The notes under the pieces were generated by a model. The model was not told where the DNA came from. It searched no databases and saw nothing but the letters and a program-made list of their open reading frames with translations. A stretch of 64,000 nucleotides of DNA, taken from contig JAEOAD010000035.1 of the NCBI GenBank assembly GCA_036365145.1, forward strand, positions 4,525,501 through 4,589,500. The letters run 5' to 3'. A program made the position numbers and the translations under genes. Positions 1 to 11,455 of this stretch are shown in pieces; positions within the stretch are counted from its first letter, which is position 1, and each line of letters begins with the position of its first letter. This DNA comes from Orientallactaga sibirica (taxonomy: Eukaryota; Chordata; Mammalia; Rodentia; Dipodidae).

Positions 1-1559
1 AAAAATAATAATACATGCTTTCTACCATAGAAAAATGACCACCAGCGATATCCCAGCTTTGCGCTGTGTCTTTGTCGCCTCTTCTCCACTCAGAACAGGA
101 TTGAACATGAAGCCAGGGAAGCAACTCATTTGCCAAAATATTCTTGAGGAAAAGCGGATTACATCCCACTAGTTAAAGGTACTTATTTCAGTAACAAGAT
201 CATAGGATAGTTTTGAGGAAGATTCAGTTGTTTTAGATAATCAAGCACTCCGCTTATAAAGCTGAGAGTGTCCGCCTGACCCTCTTTCTGACTCAGAAAC
301 AATCATCTGGCTCTAGCCTGGCTCCTCATTTCCTGTCTTTCTTGGTGCCCAAAGGGTTCATCCCTTCTGCTCATCTCAGCACAAAAATCTTTCACTCTTA
401 CAAACTTGCCCCAGCCAAGGCGTGCGGGATAGAGAGGGTAAAGTGTCTTCGCAGGAGGGAGGACAGAGTCAGTTGTAGGCTCAGAGACCAGGACCAACCT
501 GGAGCAGTGGGTCCAGTGTTCGATATGAGGGTGTGTGACACTTGGAAGGTTCACAGAAGTGTCTCTGGTGGATTCCTCGTCACTGGCCCAGGCAACACTA
601 TCGTGTGGGGAAGAAGGAGAGGGTTACGTGATTCTGTTATCCACAAAAGGGGAAAAACATCAAGCAGTCGAGGCCGAGCTCTGCCTGGGTGGTTCACCAT
701 ATGCAATAGGGCAGATCCCGAAAGGCTTGTGGGAGTGACAGACTTCACAGAGGCATGTGACAGATGAGGCTTCCCAGGAACTTGAACATCTGATACAAGT
801 CAGGGCACAGAGACACAGCTTGGTAGAGGTCCAAAGATGGACCATGGCTCCAGAAAACATAAACTCCTGGATTCTAACAGTTTTTCAGGAGGAAATTTAA
901 TTCCACATGATTAAAAAAAAAAAAAAAAGCTTTTCCAATTTTCCAGACTGAGTTAGAAGCAAAGCTGGGTCAAGACCTCAGGGCACCAGATTGTCTTGAA
1001 GGTATACCATCTCCGCAGTGTTATTCAGTGTGACACTAGAAGGGGTTTGGTGCTCTGAGATAGATAATTCCACTTAGTTTTTACCCATTAATTGCCTTGC
1101 CAGCTCCTTCCAATTGCTTGCCTTTGAATCCCTTCCTAGCTAGCCTTATGCGGCAAAAGCTTCTGGCAGTCTCCTCCAGGATGATGGGCGGCCAGGAGCT
1201 CACACAGTGGCTGGAAAGATGCTGTGAATTAACAGATACCTTTAGCTTAATCATCGCCTCTGCTAAAGCACCTCAACATTTTGGCAACACTCCTGGAAAA
1301 TATATTAACCAGTCCTGGGAGCCTGACTTCACAAATCACACAGCTAATTATTGGCCAATAAATTAGAACACCATGCTTGAAGCTGCTATTCAATTTTCCA
1401 TGTTAGCAGTGTGTCGATTCTGAAAAAAAGATTCAAGAAGGTTTCACTGCTTTTGATTTGAAGGCTTTTAGGAATACAATATTAATGTGAGAAAAGCCAC
1501 ATGGCAAAAATGCCTTGAGATGGGGAGAACTGCTATTGAACAGACAAAGAAAAAAAAAA
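1..1559. other. Unique-looking noncoding stretch
   Basis: I recognise no repeat family here apart from short A runs near 912 and 1550. Several overlapping open frames on both strands between 300 and 860 (up to 141 codons) have no recognisable domain and overlap each other antisense, which argues against coding. The part from about 1080 to 1375 is balanced in composition, lacks simple repeats and ends in AATTA-rich sequence (ctaattattggccaataaa). That would suit a conserved noncoding element, but conservation cannot be judged from one sequence. Confidence 0.4.
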
Positions 1560-1780
1560 GGGCTGGAGAGATGGCTTAGCAGGTAAGGTGCATGCCTGGG
1601 AAGCCCAAGGACCCAGGTTCGATTCTCCAGGTCCCATGTAAGTCAGATGCAGGGCATGGCACATGCCTCTGGAGTTTGTTTGCAATGGCTAGAGTCCCTG
1701 GCGTGCCTATTCTCTCTCTATCTATCTATGTCTCCCTCTCTCTGTCTCTAATAACTAAATAAAAATAAATCTTTTTTAAA
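1560..1780 (+). repeat. B2-like SINE, subtype A
   Basis: A tRNA-derived retroposon transcribed by RNA polymerase III. The head ggctggagagatggctta carries the A box and ggttcgattctcc is the B box. The body has the subtype A landmark tctggagtttgtttgc and ctggcgtgcctatt, followed by a CT-rich stretch and an AATAAA-type A-rich tail. This is one of the cleaner forward copies in the window. No long target duplication is obvious. Confidence 0.88.
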
Positions 1781-2615
1781 AGTACTTTAAAAACAACAAC
1801 AAAACAAACAAACAGAAAACCACCCACAGCTCTCAGCTCAAAGGGAAAAAGAGATAGATACTGTCTTCTGGAACCCAGTATCAGTGACCGTGACCTGGGA
1901 AGACAGACCTGTCACTCCCAATTCCATGTCCCAAGCTGGTAACAGTTTCATGATGTTTTTATAATGACAGAATAAAGAAAGTCATAATTTAGAATATTTT
2001 TCAAATACTTTGGTGGAAACCTCAGGCTGATGGGTTACAGTAAAGTGGGGACATGTCTGCTACAAGCTTCAGATAGTATCTGATGACATTCTTAGCCTTT
2101 GGGTTGGTAGAAGCTAGTGGTTCATTCTGAAAGGTTTCACTTGACAGCTACAGGGATGTTAGGTCAAACACAGACATGAGTAATAAATGACTAATCAAGG
2201 GCCTAAAGAGAGCTTGGGACTATTTGGCTCTGAACCTGCAACACCTAATCTCTCTACAATCGCAGAGGTCCTAATCAGTCAGCCTTGTTTGAATTAGCTG
2301 CAGCTGCTTTGGGTGACATCAGTCCACAGAGCCGCCGTTCACAGGGCTGCTGGGATGAGGATTAAGGCCTGGTCATGTCATTGCAGGGGTCCATGTGAGT
2401 TCCAATGGTGACTCTCAGGCCCTTCATTCAGCAGCAGTAGTAAGGACCTATGAATGGTTTGAAGAAGAACTAGAGGGTAGGTGGGAGGAAAGGCTACCTT
2501 TGTGGAGAGTTCTGGAGTCAAGACAGTCAGGGGAAGCAATTAGAGGGAGTTTAAGCAAGCCTAAGCTACATAGGAGAGGGAGAAGAAAGGCTGAGAATAT
2601 ATCTCAATTATAGAC
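1781..2615. other. Unannotated noncoding stretch
   Basis: An A-rich run (aacaacaaaacaaac) follows the SINE tail. The rest looks unique and I recognise no family or exon. A 72-codon forward frame near 2395-2613 has no recognisable features. Confidence 0.35.
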
Positions 2616-2616
2616 T

Positions 2617-2622
2617 CTCTCT

Positions 2623-2670
<48 letters not shown>
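2617..2670. repeat. (GT)n followed by (GA)n microsatellite
   Basis: Alternating GT is followed directly by alternating GA. Short frames reading CVCVCV and RERERE on one strand and LSLSLS and HTHTHT on the other come from these dinucleotides, including part of a 165-codon reverse frame that runs through the tract. Confidence 0.95.
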
Positions 2671-3306
2671 TTCTTCAAAGAACTCGGACACTTCCTTGGG
2701 AGAGCAGAGCCTTCCAGTGGGCATACACATGCTCTTTTAACTGTGAGTGTGTGTTCAAGGAGGCTGAGGCAAGGGGAAGTTTCTAAAGGAGAAATGCAGA
2801 GGATTGAATAAGCCATGTTGAAACAATCCTGGCTGCAAGGCTTCATAATGTCGGAGGCAACAGTCTGCAGTTGCATTGACAGTTGCTGGCCAGATGTCCT
2901 TGAAGAAGCATTTTTGCATGTGTGCAAGGTGGTGGTGGTGGCTCTTGTGTCTGGCTGCGGTCCTGGCAGTGTCCTATGACTCGTCCTTGTCATTAAGCAT
3001 GGATGAATGACGTCCGCTCCTCCATAAGCTTCTGGCCTTATGTACTTATTTTGGTTAGGACTTGGCAAAAGTGATTCCATTTTAATACTGACAACTTTCA
3101 CATACCAAAGGAGATCAGCTGCGTCCCATGCTCTGTAGATCTATAAATACACCTAAGTTTAGTTTCAAACCAGAGTTTACTTATAATAATTCTTACTGCA
3201 CTTATTTCTCTGCTTCTTCAAGTTTCTACATGCAAAGTCATGCCTAAGAATTTCTGTTTGTGCTCATGTAAATAGAATAGTTTCTAATTAGAAATGGCCA
3301 GAAGAT
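2671..3306. other. Unannotated noncoding stretch
   Basis: The stretch holds a short (GGT)n run near 2930 and otherwise unique-looking, increasingly AT-rich sequence. A 165-codon reverse frame overlaps it, but its N-terminal part has no domain I recognise and its C-terminal part is microsatellite. Confidence 0.3.
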
Positions 3307-3322
3307 TAGTTCAACAAACTTT

Positions 3323-3587
3323 AAAAAAAAAAATTTATTATTTTTCATTTATTTTTGGAGAGAGAGATAGACAGAGGGAGAGAAAGACAGAGATGGGCGT
3401 GCCAGCAGTCTCTCAGCTGCAGTGAATGAAATCCAGATGCATGCGCCCCCTTGTGGTCAAGTGCGCCCTTGCGTCACTTTGCATCTGGTTAAACGTGGGA
3501 CCTGGAGATTGGAACCTCTGAGATTGGAACCAGTGTTCTTAGGCTTAGCAGGCAGGCGCCTTAGCCGCTAAGCCATCTCTCCAGCCC
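3323..3587 (-). repeat. B2-like SINE, subtype B, with duplicated B-box segment
   Basis: Reverse-strand copy, T-rich on the left and ending in ccatctctccagccc on the right. It carries the subtype B landmarks ccccttgtggtcaagtgcgc and ctcagctgcagtgaatgaa. The B-box region is doubled (gagattggaacc twice). The target-site duplication tagttcaacaaact flanks it at about 3307 and 3588, so both edges are well defined. It interrupts a possible L2-like host sequence. Confidence 0.9.
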
Positions 3588-3591
3588 TAGT

Positions 3592-3740
3592 TCAACAAAC
3601 TTTTGTTCAAGCCTGTACCAGGTGTTCCAAGTTCTTCTGAGCCCAGGGACACAGTTGGCAAGCTAAATGTGATCTCTAGTGTCACGGAGCAGCTTCAAGT
3701 TTGCAGAGTAAAACTAGATAAGAAAACCCTGACCACCTAC
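3592..3740 (-). repeat. Possible L2-type LINE fragment interrupted by the SINE
   Basis: The sequence around the SINE target (ttcaacaaacttttgttcaagcctgtaccaggtgttcc) vaguely resembles the mammalian L2 3' end read antisense. The similarity is weak, so this is a tentative call. Confidence 0.3.
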
Positions 3741-3870
3741 TATTTGTATGATGTGACACATGTCACCAGATGGAACCATGTTCAAGTACTAGGTCTATTG
3801 TTTCTCAGTTATATGACCTTGGACAACAGACTTGACTTCCTTGAAAATCATTATCGTCTTTGTAAAAGTT

Positions 3871-4136
3871 GAGTACCAGGCAGGGGAGATGGTCCGTGAG
3901 TAAAGTGCTCGGGGCACACGCATGAGGACCTGCATTTGGATCCCTCGTTCCCGCGTAAAGTGCCGAGCATGGTGGCACATGCCTATAATCCCAGCACTGG
4001 GGAGGCAGAGACAGAAAAATCTATGGAGTTCACTAAGCAAATACTATAGGTTTAATGAGAGACCTTGTCACAAAGAAGAAGGTGGAGAGCAATTGAGGGA
4101 GACACCAAGTGCTGAACTCTTGTATGCAGACACATG
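3871..4136 (+). repeat. B4-type composite SINE
   Basis: A tRNA/ID-like head (ggggagatggtccgtgagtaa, then gcatgaggacctgcatttgg) is followed by a B1-like part (gcatggtggcacatgcctat, then cagcactggggaggcag). That order is diagnostic of rodent B4/RSINE elements. The tail runs into the AAAAT repeat. Confidence 0.8.
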
Positions 4137-4222
4137 AAAAAAAATAAAATAAAATAAAATAAAATAAAATAAAATAAAATAAAATAAAATAAAATAAAAT
4201 AAAATAAAATAAAATAAAATAA
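4136..4222 (+). repeat. (AAAAT)n microsatellite
   Basis: About 16 perfect AAAAT units follow directly on the B4 tail. The tract most likely grew from the A-rich tail of that SINE. Confidence 0.95.
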
Positions 4223-5184
4223 GCTGGGTGCCAGCTTTACCCTATTATATTACAATTACTATTACAAAACCTAAGAGATAAAGCATAAAAAGTCTCTTAA
4301 AGGGTTCTGTTAACTATAGGAGAATATCAATGCAGCAGTTACTTTTAGGTCTATTATTATAAGAAATATGCATGTTCGGTGTCACATAAATATTTGTCTT
4401 CTTTCATGAAAATCCTCTAACTATGAAGATGGTCATATCAAGTTCCCACAATGTCATCACGTGACCCTATGTGCCCAGTGTCTCCTCATGATGGGCTCAG
4501 AGCCTTTACCCAGGTCCCTGTCACTGTGTCACTTTAAACTAAATCACTTCTTATTTGCAGCTCAATCAAAAGGAGCATTTGAAAATAAAACTAGTCTTAT
4601 CTTGTCTTCTCTTTCAAACACCTACACACTCATTTGTTTTTGCTTTGGGGTAGGGTGTAATTTTCAATAAGATAAAGATAATTGGCATGGGGACGTTGAC
4701 ACTAAATGTGAACTTATCTCACATACCTTATTTTGTGTACCAAAACCTGAAACACTGATAATCTGCTGTGATAGTTTTGTTCTTCTCTGATAGTGACCTT
4801 GGCTTATGCAATTTACAATGGGAAGAGACAAGGCCCTTGGATCTTCTGACGCTCCCGCTCCCATACCCAAGTCCACCACTGCAAGCAAAAAGTGTTGGCA
4901 AAGTAATTTAGCAGAAAAATGACAATTAATAAAAAGTCCATCTTTTTGTTCTTGTAAATATTTTTCTCAAGTTAGGATTTAAACCACAAAATATCTTTTC
5001 CAAATGGCAGGAAACATTCACACAAGGTATAAAATCCAAGGAACATGACGTATTTTATACAAATATTTTGTAAATGAAATAACTGGAACGTAATCAACAG
5101 GAAATCTCAGGGAGCCTGACTTGGGTTTGGTCAAATTGAGTTATTGCCAGGACGCAGACAAAATGCATGCTGTGGGTTTCTTTG
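4223..5184. other. AT-rich noncoding stretch, no family recognised
   Basis: No clear SINE, LTR or LINE signature. Short forward (69-codon) and reverse (74-codon) frames lack recognisable features. Confidence 0.3.
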
Positions 5185-5300
5185 CAGGGCTGGGAAACAG
5201 GTCTATAATCCCAGTGCTAGGGACATGGAGCAGGAGGATCAGCAGTCTAAGGACATCCCAAGCTACAACATAGCACATGATCTGTATGAAATGCTGTGTC
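5185..5300 (+). repeat. Diverged B1-like fragment
   Basis: The core ataatcccagtgctaggga followed by ggagcaggaggatcagca matches the B1/7SL-derived right arm, but the flanks are strongly decayed. Confidence 0.5.
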
Positions 5301-5356
5301 TCCCTCTCAGACTTGTAGTCTGGGATCTTGGCTTCCACCAGAATCTTCCATCAGAA

Positions 5357-5535
5357 TTAATTCATTCAACAATATTTTCCTGTCATTCACTGAGCAATCG
5401 TTGCATGTAGAACACCTACTTTGTTCCAGGCACTACACTCAGTGTTAGGGACACAGCAATTATTGTGACAGGCCTCGTGACAAACTCTCATGGAACTGAT
5501 AGTGAAATGGGGAGACCAGCAAATTAAAAAAATCC
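5357..5535 (-). repeat. L2 LINE 3' fragment
   Basis: The string ttcattcaacaatatttt, then acctactttgttccaggcac, then agggacacagcaatta, then tctcatggaactgatagt follows the antisense L2 3' end in order. This is an ancient element shared across mammals. Confidence 0.65.
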
Positions 5536-5667
5536 ATAACTCATTGAACCTAAAAATAATAATAATAAGTAGAGGACTACCCTAGAAAATAGCAAAGAAA
5601 AGTGGGGCTACTTAAGGTAGAATGGGTAAATATAGTCTCTCTGAAAAGGTAACAATGGCTACCTATA

Positions 5668-6022
5668 GCAGACAGTTTCAGGTTCACGGAGATGAACTTC
5701 CAGACCAGGCACAGTTATGGAGGAAGGGATATTTATTGAATCTTACAGATCCAGGGGAAGTTCTGTGATAGTAGAGGAAGTTGGCTCTCTCTTAAAGGAC
5801 CAAGCAGAGAGAGAAAAAGCCAAAAGCCACAACCACACAGCACACTTCAGGAACTCCAGGCTGAACTAGGCACTTTGCATGTCTTCAGTTTGGAATTTCA
5901 AACCCACCACCACACCTTAAGATCCACCCCATGACACCTCCTCCAGTGAGGTGGCTGCAGATCCAAACTACAAACTAATAAAACACTGAACATATTGGGA
6001 GCCATCTATTCAAACGACCACA
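5668..6022 (-). repeat. MaLR-type LTR, reverse orientation
   Basis: Related along its length to the element at about 12.0 kb: both run from an agatgaac motif through cttacagatccagg and a ccacccccacacctt-like segment to a terminal motif (ctattcaaacgaccacac) that is the reverse complement of the tgtggtggtttgaat start of MT/MST-type LTRs. No internal gene region is attached, so it is a solo LTR relic. Frames across it are not coding. Confidence 0.6.
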
Positions 6023-6660
6023 CTACCCAAAACTTCCAGGGAAACAAACATATTACAAATCACAGGAAACAAGATGGCAAGGGCCCTGGCATGGGAAGGA
6101 GCTGGAACATACTGAGAACATACAGAGGCCTGGGTGATAGAGCACGGAAAGGACAGGCCATGGAAACGAGTGCCCTGGAGTGAACATGGCACCATGTGAT
6201 TAGATGTGTCCCAAGATTCTGTAGAAGATACATGAGACTGACTGAGAAAGGAAGTAGGGAGACTACTCATCAGTCTGTTAGGTAATCCATGCAAGACTAC
6301 ATGTGGCTTTAGGGTGGTTACAGGAAAAGAAAGAACTAGAAACAACCTGAGAGGGGTGGTAGGTACACTACCACTCCATAGTAGACTATTCCTGAATGTG
6401 GGATGGCCATAGACCACCATTCCACCCAGTGCAATATGTTCACTACATGTGAGCTTACAGATAATTCTCAGATGAACAAGAGGAGTTTAAAATGTGCTGG
6501 CGAAATCAGAAATAAATGAAGAAATTTTGATCTTTAAGTTGCATATAATTCTTTTGGTAGATGAATATAGTCTGACCACTCTGCCAGATGCTTCTAGGGA
6601 AAGGATAATGGGGCAGGTAGATCAGTCCCCACCATCCTAAAACAAAAATCATGGAGAGGA
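6023..6660. other. Unannotated stretch
   Basis: Contains a 136-codon reverse frame (to about 6420) partly overlapping the LTR. It has no recognisable domain, and I see no conserved splice or start context. Confidence 0.3.
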
Positions 6661-6667
6661 ACCTGAG

Positions 6668-6841
6668 TGTGATGGTTTGAATGGGAAATGGCCTCGTTAG
6701 GCATGTTTGAATACTTTATCTCCAGTGGGTGGTACGGCTCTGAAAGACTGAGTTGTGGAAACTTTAGGAGGTAGAACCTTGCTGGAGGACGTCACTGGGA
6801 GTGAGCCTTGAGGTTTTATAGTCCAGACCTACTAAGTACTT

Positions 6842-6879
<38 letters not shown>

Positions 6880-7046
6880 CTTCCTGCTAACATGATGGTG
6901 TGACTCCTGTTTACTGTTCCTACCACATTTTCCCCACCTTGATGGACTTCCCTTGGAAATTGTGTGCCAAAAATAAAACCTTTTCTTCCTTCAGCTGCTT
7001 CTGGTTGGGGATTTTTGTCCCAGAAATGAGAAAGTAACTGATATAA
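6668..7046 (+). repeat. MT-like MaLR solo LTR, forward
   Basis: It starts tgtgatggtttgaat and contains ccttgctggaggacgtcact and a gagccttgaggttt segment. It has the A-rich signal region aaaaataaaacctt and ends near gaaagtaactgatata. These landmarks appear in the order of rodent MT-family LTRs. A CT microsatellite has expanded inside it at about 6841-6878. Confidence 0.7.
6841..6878 (+). repeat. (CT)n microsatellite inside the LTR
   Basis: A nearly pure CT run. Its reverse complement gives the RERERE-type reading frame seen on the minus strand. Confidence 0.9.
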
Positions 7047-7277
7047 AGGGAAATTCATTGATGAACAAATGCAATTTACAATTTCAGTAAGAATTCCTAA
7101 GAACTACAAATGAAACTTAGTAGATAATTCTTTTTCCTGATACTATAGTGAAATCTCAGGCACCGGTTACTTATAAAGATTGAGTTGACAGTTGGAGAGG
7201 TTAAACAGCCAAATAGCACAGTGCCAGCTCTAGCAAGGACTTGCTGGACTGTGTCCCCTCATGGTGGATGACATCAT

Positions 7278-7313
7278 CACAGGAGCATGTGTGAAAAAAA
7301 AAAAAAAAAAAAA
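7278..7313 (+). repeat. Poly(A) tract
   Basis: An uninterrupted A run after gtgtg. It could be the 3' tail of an old retroposed sequence, but I recognise no source immediately upstream. Confidence 0.5.
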
Positions 7314-7319
7314 CCAATG

Positions 7320-7570
7320 AGAGACAGGAGGCCAGAGCAGGGGAGGAGTCAGGATTATTCTTTTTATAACAGATCTCTAGTAGGAACTAACTCAGGGTTC
7401 CAGGAGAACTACTTTTATCCCTTCTGAGTGGGCTGTCCTTTATGATCCAATAACCTCCCACTAGGTCCCACCTCTTAAAGTTCCCACTGCCTCCTAACAT
7501 CACAATGACTCTTAGGAGACAAACCATCTTGAAACCATGGCCCTGGGTGGATCTAATGTTTGGCCATGGA
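7320..7570 (-). repeat. Probable MaLR LTR, reverse, diverged
   Basis: The run aataacctcccactaggtcc, ccacctcttaaagttcccac and cctcctaacatcacaatga matches the reverse of MST/MLT-like LTRs (cacctcttaaaggttccacc type). The left edge is unclear. Confidence 0.45.
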
Positions 7571-7813
7571 ATAAACCATCAGAAATGGCCTCATCGTTGT
7601 TCAGCAGGTCCAACGCCCCCAAGAGAAGAGGGCTGGGACAGACTGGACCTACTCCCACCCTGGCCATACAGGCAGTCTTTCTTCTTATTAATTTATAACA
7701 TTCGATCCAGTTCATCTCAAGAATCCTAACTCCTAGCAAATGAGAATTACCCCACAAGAAGCTGGATGGATTTGTTCTTCATAGAACCCCTACAGTCCCA
7801 ACTGTCTTTCATT

Positions 7814-8067
7814 TTATTTTTTTAAGTTTATTTATTTTATTTATTTATTTTTTTTTTTTTTGAGAGAGAGAATGGGTGTGCCAGGGCCTCTCAGCTGCTG
7901 TGAATGAACTCCAGACATGTGCGCCCCCTTGTGGGCAAATGCGGCATTGCGGCATTGCGCCCTTGCATGTGGCCAATCATGGGACCTGGAGAATTGAACA
8001 GGCGTTCTTAGGCTTGGCAGGCAGGCACCTTAACTGCTAAGCCATCTCTCCAGCCGCCCCCCCCCCC
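7814..8067 (-). repeat. B2-like SINE, subtype B
   Basis: Reverse copy with a perfect 13-bp target duplication actgtctttcatt at 7801 and 8068. It has the subtype B landmark gcgcccccttgtgggcaaatg and an 8-bp internal repeat (gcggcattgcggcattgcg). The B box is single (ctggagaattgaac). Between the SINE 5' end (ctctccagcc) and the target duplication lies G then eleven C on the plus strand. On the element's own strand this is a run of extra G at its 5' junction. Confidence 0.92.
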
Positions 8068-8080
8068 ACTGTCTTTCATT

Positions 8081-8683
8081 GAACTAAGAATCTCACATTC
8101 TCTAACAGCTAATTTAAGTACTTAAGCTTCACTTTTTCTATTTAGATAGAAAGAATATACTATTTGGGCATTTAGAAAGTGTGTGTGAAGAAAGGGGGGC
8201 AGAGAAAGAACTAGGAAGGGAGGAGAGAAGGAGGAAGTGGAAGAGAGAGATGATACCGCATCAAACTACAGTGGCTTCATGAGTAGCAGATGAAGTCATG
8301 TGTTTGTAATTGCTTAGAGGAGATGTTAACCCAAGGAGCTGATAGCAACTTTGAGGTGTCAGCCTGATAGTCATGTGTTTGCTTAGACAAGTGGCAGCAG
8401 TCAGTCCCACATGGTGCTGCTGGCAAGTAAGCCCCATAATTCCATTGTTCTGCAGCAGCTTTCTCTAGAGAGCCCATTTCTTACTAAAGCATTTCCCTGC
8501 ATTTCTGGGGATTCTTGAAGGGAAACCCAGCAAGAGCTGGCCAGAGTCATTCTAAAGATGGAGAAGGCCATGGGCTAAAGTCTACGTTCTCTGAGACAGC
8601 ATAGATGACCAGGGTTTTTAATGGAGAATTACCATCCTCTGGAAAATTGAACCTCGCAACTTCTTTTTTAAAAATTTCCCTCT
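8081..8683. other. Unannotated stretch with purine-rich segment
   Basis: A GA-rich segment (about 8185-8250) lies in otherwise unique sequence. No gene or repeat family recognised. Confidence 0.3.
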
Positions 8684-8848
8684 GAGCCAGGTGTGGTGGC
8701 GCATGCCTTTAATCCTAGCACTTGGGAGGCAGAGATAGAAGGATCACTGTGAGTTCAAGGTCACCCTGAGACTACATAGGGTATTTCAGGTCAGCCTGGG
8801 CTAGAGTGAGACTCAACCTCAAAAGTCAAAACATAAAATAAAATAAAT
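8684..8848 (+). repeat. B1 SINE
   Basis: 7SL-derived element: gccaggtgtggtggcgcatg, then aatcctagcacttgggagg, then gagttcaaggtcaccctgag, then gtcagcctgggctagagtga, then an A-rich tail. The target duplication aaatttccctc flanks it near 8672 and 8849. The wording gtcaccctgagactaca differs from the mouse consensus and is shared by the younger B1 copies in this window. Confidence 0.93.
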
Positions 8849-8859
8849 AAATTTCCCTC

Positions 8860-10284
8860 CTTCTACTACCTAGAACTTAAAAGATTTCATAATAATTTCC
8901 CATGATTTCTCTAAGGAATTCTGCTTATATCAAATTCCACTCAAATGTCCCAATAAACATTTTCACTAAAACCAACACCTTGGACCATTCAACACCATTA
9001 TTGACCTTCTCTGAAGGTGCAGGTTTGTGAGCTTCACAAATGGTGGGGTCATTCCCAACAGCTTGCCTGCTTTGTCCTTCATTAACTTGGACCTGTGTGG
9101 AGACATTTGCCCTGTGGAGGGGACAGTGTCAGTCATAATGTCCCCACGTTCTACAGACCTTATTCTCCTCCAGCCTGATGCTGGGAACTACAGCCCCACC
9201 AGACCATTCTCAGACTGCTACTGTCGTTTCCCTCTGGTACGTGTTATGTTTTTCCAAGATGTAATTATGCATTTTCTCTGTGGGAGAGACCTTCCATGGA
9301 TTGCTTCCCTTCAATGAGATACATGAAGCTCAGATTGCAGTAAATAAACCTCTGACCAAAGGATGGTGTGGCCCCTTTAAATACCAGAGCTGAGAAATAT
9401 TCTGGCATGACTTCCCCAGTTTCTGCCATTGGTGGAAAGGTGTCAATAAATCATTTGAATAGCTCAGGGCCTCAAAACTGGAACAACTCATTTCATCTTT
9501 GGGGATAAACAACAGAGGGGTGACTGCCTTCTGTAGCCGAGACCCCTACCACCAGGGGAGGCATGTTCTGGCCTCTAATAAACCTCAGTTTATTTTGAGT
9601 AGATAGAAGAGCAGAGACACTGTCCAGAAATGTCTGTGTCATTTAGAGCTCCAGCATGTGAGAATTTTAACAATACTTTTATATACACCTTACAAGACAG
9701 CCAACTTGACTTCTGAGTCTGAAGGTGGGTTACAAGCCTCTCTGACGAAATTCAGAGATAGAGTCAAGATATATACAAGTTCTTTCTCTTTTATTCAAGA
9801 CACAAAGTCTGGAAAGAAATGTACTAATCCAGGTAAGCTTCTCAGAAAAGAAATTTTTCAAAGGGATTTTTGTAAAATATATAGTCCCTTAATGAAAACA
9901 TAAAACTTATCTTATTGATGAAAATATAATTAATTGCTTGAGACAGGTGGCCATGGTTATAAATTCTTTCAACTTCCCATGAGAAGGAAAGGAAATATTT
10001 TATGAGATTTATTGTCAAAGTACTCCCCACCAAGAAATGTTCCTTAAGAGTTAACTCTAGCAATGGAGACGAATGTGCATGCCTAGAAAGCTTCCTTATG
10101 TCTCATTCTTCTCTCCTCCACAGCTTCTGGGCATCTCCACTGTGTGTCTCCATCCATGTAGCCAATATCACAGGATAAAGACCACAGGCGAGGGACATGG
10201 AAATGTCAATGGTGAGGGAAATGTTACTTCCTAAATGATAAATTAAAAACCATTCCATTCTTAGTTCACTCTTTTAAACATTAA
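8860..10284. other. Unique-looking noncoding stretch
   Basis: I see no repeat family. Short open frames (60-96 codons) on both strands lack recognisable features. Confidence 0.35.
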
Positions 10285-10485
10285 TTTTTAATTTTTTAAA
10301 TTTATTTATTTGAGGGAGAGAGAATATAGCATGCCTGCAAGGCCTCATGCTACTGTAAATGAACTCCAGATACATGTGTCACTTTGTGCATCTAGCTTTG
10401 TGGACTTGGGGTCCTCGGGAATTGAACCTGAGCTGGCAGACTTTATAAGCAAGTGCCCTTCACCACCGAGTCATCTCCCCAGTGT
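10285..10485 (-). repeat. B2-like SINE, subtype A
   Basis: Reverse copy from the T-rich tail (aaatttatttatttgaggga) to agtcatctccccagtg. B-box complement is gggaattgaacc. It is somewhat diverged. Confidence 0.8.
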
Positions 10486-10782
10486 CTTACATATTCATTT
10501 TTTTAAAAAAGAATTTACTAAATTATCATATTTGATCTCTTATAGATTGTTCTGTTATACTGTCCAGTCTTGGGGCTGTACTGTATGGTTGATATGACTA
10601 TGTTGGGCTACTCTTTGGGCTGTGGGAGTTTATAGTAGAAGTGGGAGAAACACAGGAACTCTGAATTTCAGACAGGTGTCAATCCCAGACACGTGCAAAG
10701 CAAATGCATTCAGATGTATGCTGTTAAAGTTGAACGCTTTGGTTCATAAATGAAATGTGTTCAGCTGGGTTTTAACAAGTTG

Positions 10783-10985
10783 AAAAGTAATGACAAATGT
10801 GACTGAATCCATGAATATAAGAAAGATACAACAGCAGGAAATTAACAATATGGACTAGATCATTATGTCAAAGGGTAGAACCATGTGACCATCTTGATAG
10901 ATGTAGGAAGGAAGAGGCCATGGATTTAATTCCACATCTATTCCAGGATTTACTAACCATTCTGAGAAAACTGGAATAAATAAAC
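10783..10985 (+). repeat. L1 ORF2 fragment, forward
   Basis: The segment with accatgtgaccatcttgata and gatgtaggaaggaagaggcc, followed by ccaggatttactaaccattc, resembles a decayed form of the L1 reverse-transcriptase coding region around the catgatcatctcaatagatg landmark. Stops and indels break any frame. A second copy of the same part lies at about 11.35 kb. Confidence 0.5.
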
Positions 10986-11344
10986 ATGTTTAAGAGATAA
11001 ACATGTCAAACTGGAGGCCAGCCACATGCTAGCCAATTCAGCAGGACAAGAAAACACCAAGGAAAAGTCACAGGTATTGGGGTGGGACAGCATAAGAAAC
11101 TTATCACAGATGACATTATTATATGCCCATAATAGCTAATATAATTATAGCATAAAAGTATAAAATGGATAAAATGGTTGTATTGATTTTGCATTTTAAT
11201 TGATGAATTTCCCCATATTTCTTCCTGTATCCTTTCTAAGTAGATGATTTTTCCTTCCCCTTAATTGTTGCACAGGGAGTGTTTGGATTACTTATAAGAC
11301 AAGCTCTAACTTGGATTTCACAAGTCTCGACTGTATCTCATTAA

Positions 11345-11455
11345 TTTTGTAATATATCACAAATGTAGCTGAATCTATGTATGCAAGGATAGTGGAAGAG
11401 TAGTGAATTAAACATGTTAGGTGAAGGGAGAAGAATCATGTGGTCATTTTAATAG
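11345..11455 (+). repeat. Second L1 ORF2 fragment from the same region
   Basis: tcacaaatgtagctgaatct and aatcatgtggtcattttaat parallel the fragment 560 bp upstream (gacaaatgtgactgaatcca, accatgtgaccatcttgata). The two are either remnants of separate insertions or an old local duplication. Confidence 0.4.

Noticed and set aside
342..767. 141-codon forward frame as a gene
   Set aside because: It overlaps three other frames on both strands and shows no domain, signal peptide or exon boundaries I can identify.
2604..3101. 165-codon reverse frame as a gene
   Set aside because: The C-terminal part is a dinucleotide repeat (LSLSLS, HTHTHT) and the rest has no recognisable domain.
3955..4010. 7SL RNA gene
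   Set aside because: The 7SL-like part lies inside a B4 SINE. It is a short, diverged segment, not a full 7SL RNA.
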